A DNA stretch of 64,000 nucleotides from Solirubrobacteraceae bacterium. GTDB lineage: Bacteria; Actinomycetota; Thermoleophilia; Solirubrobacterales; Solirubrobacteraceae. Both the position numbers and the translations under genes were made by a program. Under the pieces are notes generated by a model that was given only the letters and a program-made list of their open reading frames with translations, was not told where the DNA came from and did not search any database. The stretch is taken from the NCBI GenBank assembly GCA_017882455.1, contig JADGPL010000002.1:1-64000 (forward strand). The letters are read 5' to 3'. Each line of letters begins with the position of its first letter. Within the stretch, counting starts at the first letter, position 1. This document shows positions 62,906 through 64,000 of this stretch, piece by piece.

Positions 62906-64000
62906 TTGCCTTGGATTTTGGCGTCAAAGCGGGCGTCGGGCCAGGGGTGCAGGATGCGCACGGTGGGTAGCCATCGGGCAGCGAGGCGCGTCATCCGCTC
63001 CCAGGTCATCCTGGAGCGCTGGCTGCGACGCCGAAGCACTCCGAGCCAGCGCCGGATGATCTGCTGGCGGAAGGCGTTTAGCGCCTCGCTGTTGTCGGGC
63101 ACCGCGTAGTAGTTGCAGTGCCCCCGCAGGACGCTGGCGAGCCAGCGTCCCTGCTCAGGGATGGGCAGGTGCCGCCGCCGTATGAGCTCGGTCTTGACCT
63201 CGCGCAGCTTGGCTCGCACCCGCTTGGAGTCGGTGATGCGCTTAAGCTTGAAGCGCCCTTTCTTGGTCTTCGCGCAGATGTGCGTGAAGCCGAGGAAGGA
63301 GAACGTCTCAGGCTTGCCAAGGCCCCGCGTCTGCCGGTCCTGGGCGGCGAACCGTCCGAACTCGATCAGCCGCGTCTTCTCGGCATTCAGCTCCAGGGAG
63401 AACTCCGCCAGTCTTCGGCGAAGCTCCGCCTGGAACCGTTCGGCGTCATCCCGATGCTCAAAGCCCACCACGCAGTCGTCCGCGAAACGCGTGATGACCA
63501 CGTCACCATGCGCGTGCCGAGACCTCCACTGGTGAGCCCACAGGTCGAAGACATAGTGCAGGTAGACGTTCGCCAGGAGCGTCGAAACCGATGCCCCCTG
63601 CGGAGTACCCTGCCCAGTCTGCGACCAGTTCCCATCCTCGATGACCCCCGCCCTCAACCATTTCTGGATCAGGCGAAGGACCCGTTTGTCCGCGATCCGG
63701 TGCCCGAGCAACCTTTCCAGCCACGAGTGATCGAGGCTGGAAAAGTAGTCGCGGATATCCACATCGAGCACCCAGTTCACCCTCCTGCGCGTGATCCCGA
63801 CCGCGAGCGCGTCCAGCGCATCATGCTGGCTGCGACCAGGCCGAAACCCGTAGGAGAAACCAAGGAAGTCGCACTCGTAGATCGCGTTCAGCACCTCGAC
63901 CAGCGCCCGTTGGACAATCTTGTCCTCCAACGCGGCGACCCCAAGCGCACGCTGGCGCCCATCGGCCTTCGGTATGAACGTCCTGCGAGACGGCTTCGCC
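62890..64000 (-). CDS. Group II intron-encoded reverse transcriptase/maturase (5' end outside window)
   Basis: The product is open to the right edge. RTFIPKADGRQRALGVAALEDKIVQ upstream of the track's ATG is the RT-0/1 region, so the gene continues past 64000. SYGFRPGRSQHDAL, VNWVLDVDIRDYFSSLDH, GTPQGASVSTLLANVYLHY and the active-site RFADDCVVGF (FADD for YADD) are RT motifs. FSFLGFTHICAKTKKGRFKLKR leads into the maturase X domain. No HNH endonuclease follows; the protein ends QGKSPVR in domain V. Confidence 0.93.
   Translation of the reverse strand, partial: AKPSRRTFIPKADGRQRALGVAALEDKIVQRALVEVLNAIYECDFLGFSYGFRPGRSQHDALDALAVGITRRRVNWVLDVDIRDYFSSLDHSWLERLLGHRIADKRVLRLIQKWLRAGVIEDGNWSQTGQGTPQGASVSTLLANVYLHYVFDLWAHQWRSRHAHGDVVITRFADDCVVGFEHRDDAERFQAELRRRLAEFSLELNAEKTRLIEFGRFAAQDRQTRGLGKPETFSFLGFTHICAKTKKGRFKLKRITDSKRVRAKLREVKTELIRRRHLPIPEQGRWLASVLRGHCNYYAVPDNSEALNAFRQQIIRRWLGVLRRRSQRSRMTWERMTRLAARWLPTVRILHPWPDARFDAKIQGKSPVR

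Larger units (their letters stand above)
62833..64000 (-). mobile_element. Group II intron, 3' part (continues past the right edge)
   Basis: The minus strand carries a group II intron reverse transcriptase followed by a domain V-like hairpin and a domain VI-like stem (AGGGACCGCC/GGCGGCCCCC) with an unpaired A near CCTACC. The sequence then reads GCGAC, a plausible 3' end near 62833. The 5' part lies outside the window. The boundary is an estimate. Confidence 0.75.

Overview
The window is about 70 percent GC and reads as a chromosome segment of a deep-branching actinobacterium. The class Thermoleophilia (Solirubrobacterales-like) is the most likely source. This rests on the Actinomycetota gene order (pyr operon, mihF, gmk, rpoZ, coaBC, then rimP-nusA-infB through pnp, dap genes, rnj, ftsK, cinA, recA, miaB, dapF, miaA, hflX), the actinobacterial integration host factor mIHF, a MurT/GatD pair, a type 5 uracil-DNA glycosylase, a GAAC-N4-GTTC SOS box before recA and several likely leaderless start sites. 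The class assignment is an inference from gene content and style, not from a marker tree.

Layout. 1-10 kb: small exported or membrane proteins, Ohr, UdgB, a lipid kinase followed by a tightly coupled MurT / SAM methyltransferase / GatD cluster, an NTF2-like protein, a truncated FxsA-like gene and a MazG-like pyrophosphohydrolase. 10-20.5 kb (mostly minus strand): hflX, an LL-diaminopimelate aminotransferase, dapF, miaA, a plus-strand SDR and diguanylate cyclase, an alcohol dehydrogenase, miaB and recA. 20.5-31.9 kb: a Cys/His-rich secreted protein, thpR, cinA, a RodZ-like protein, ftsK, a divergent OmpR-type two-component system, RNase J, dapA and dapB. 31.9-45.5 kb: M16 peptidase, pnp, rpsO, ribF, truB, nrnA, rbfA, infB, ylxR, nusA, rimP, a TPR protein and coaBC. 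45.6-58.7 kb: rpoZ, gmk, a hydrolase, mihF, and the pyrimidine operon pyrR-pyrB-pyrC-isochorismatase-carA-carB-pyrK-pyrD with rnz upstream.

58.8-64 kb begins with tRNA-Arg(CCG) and then changes character. It holds a cupin, an Asp-nucleophile alpha/beta hydrolase, an orphan HicB-like protein, a three-gene operon of a MerR-like HTH protein, a RelA/SpoT-domain protein and an 82-residue partner, and a group II intron whose reverse transcriptase runs off the right edge. This looks like a tRNA-associated accessory region.

How the genes work together. DapL, DapA, DapB and DapF outline lysine/diaminopimelate synthesis by the aminotransferase route, and MurT/GatD would amidate lipid II built with that diamino acid. 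The dapF product, however, has Ser where both catalytic Cys should be. RNase J, PNPase, NrnA, RNase Z, MiaA, MiaB, TruB, RbfA, RimP, NusA and IF2 form an RNA and translation block. RecA, CinA and ThpR form the usual DNA-damage neighbourhood. The pyr genes give UMP synthesis up to orotate, but pyrE and pyrF are not here. The most unusual signals are a repeated element of about 105 nt with a base-paired outer stem, overlapping the stop codons of both recA and rpoZ; the Cys-less DapF; and the possible RelA/SpoT toxin-antitoxin operon.
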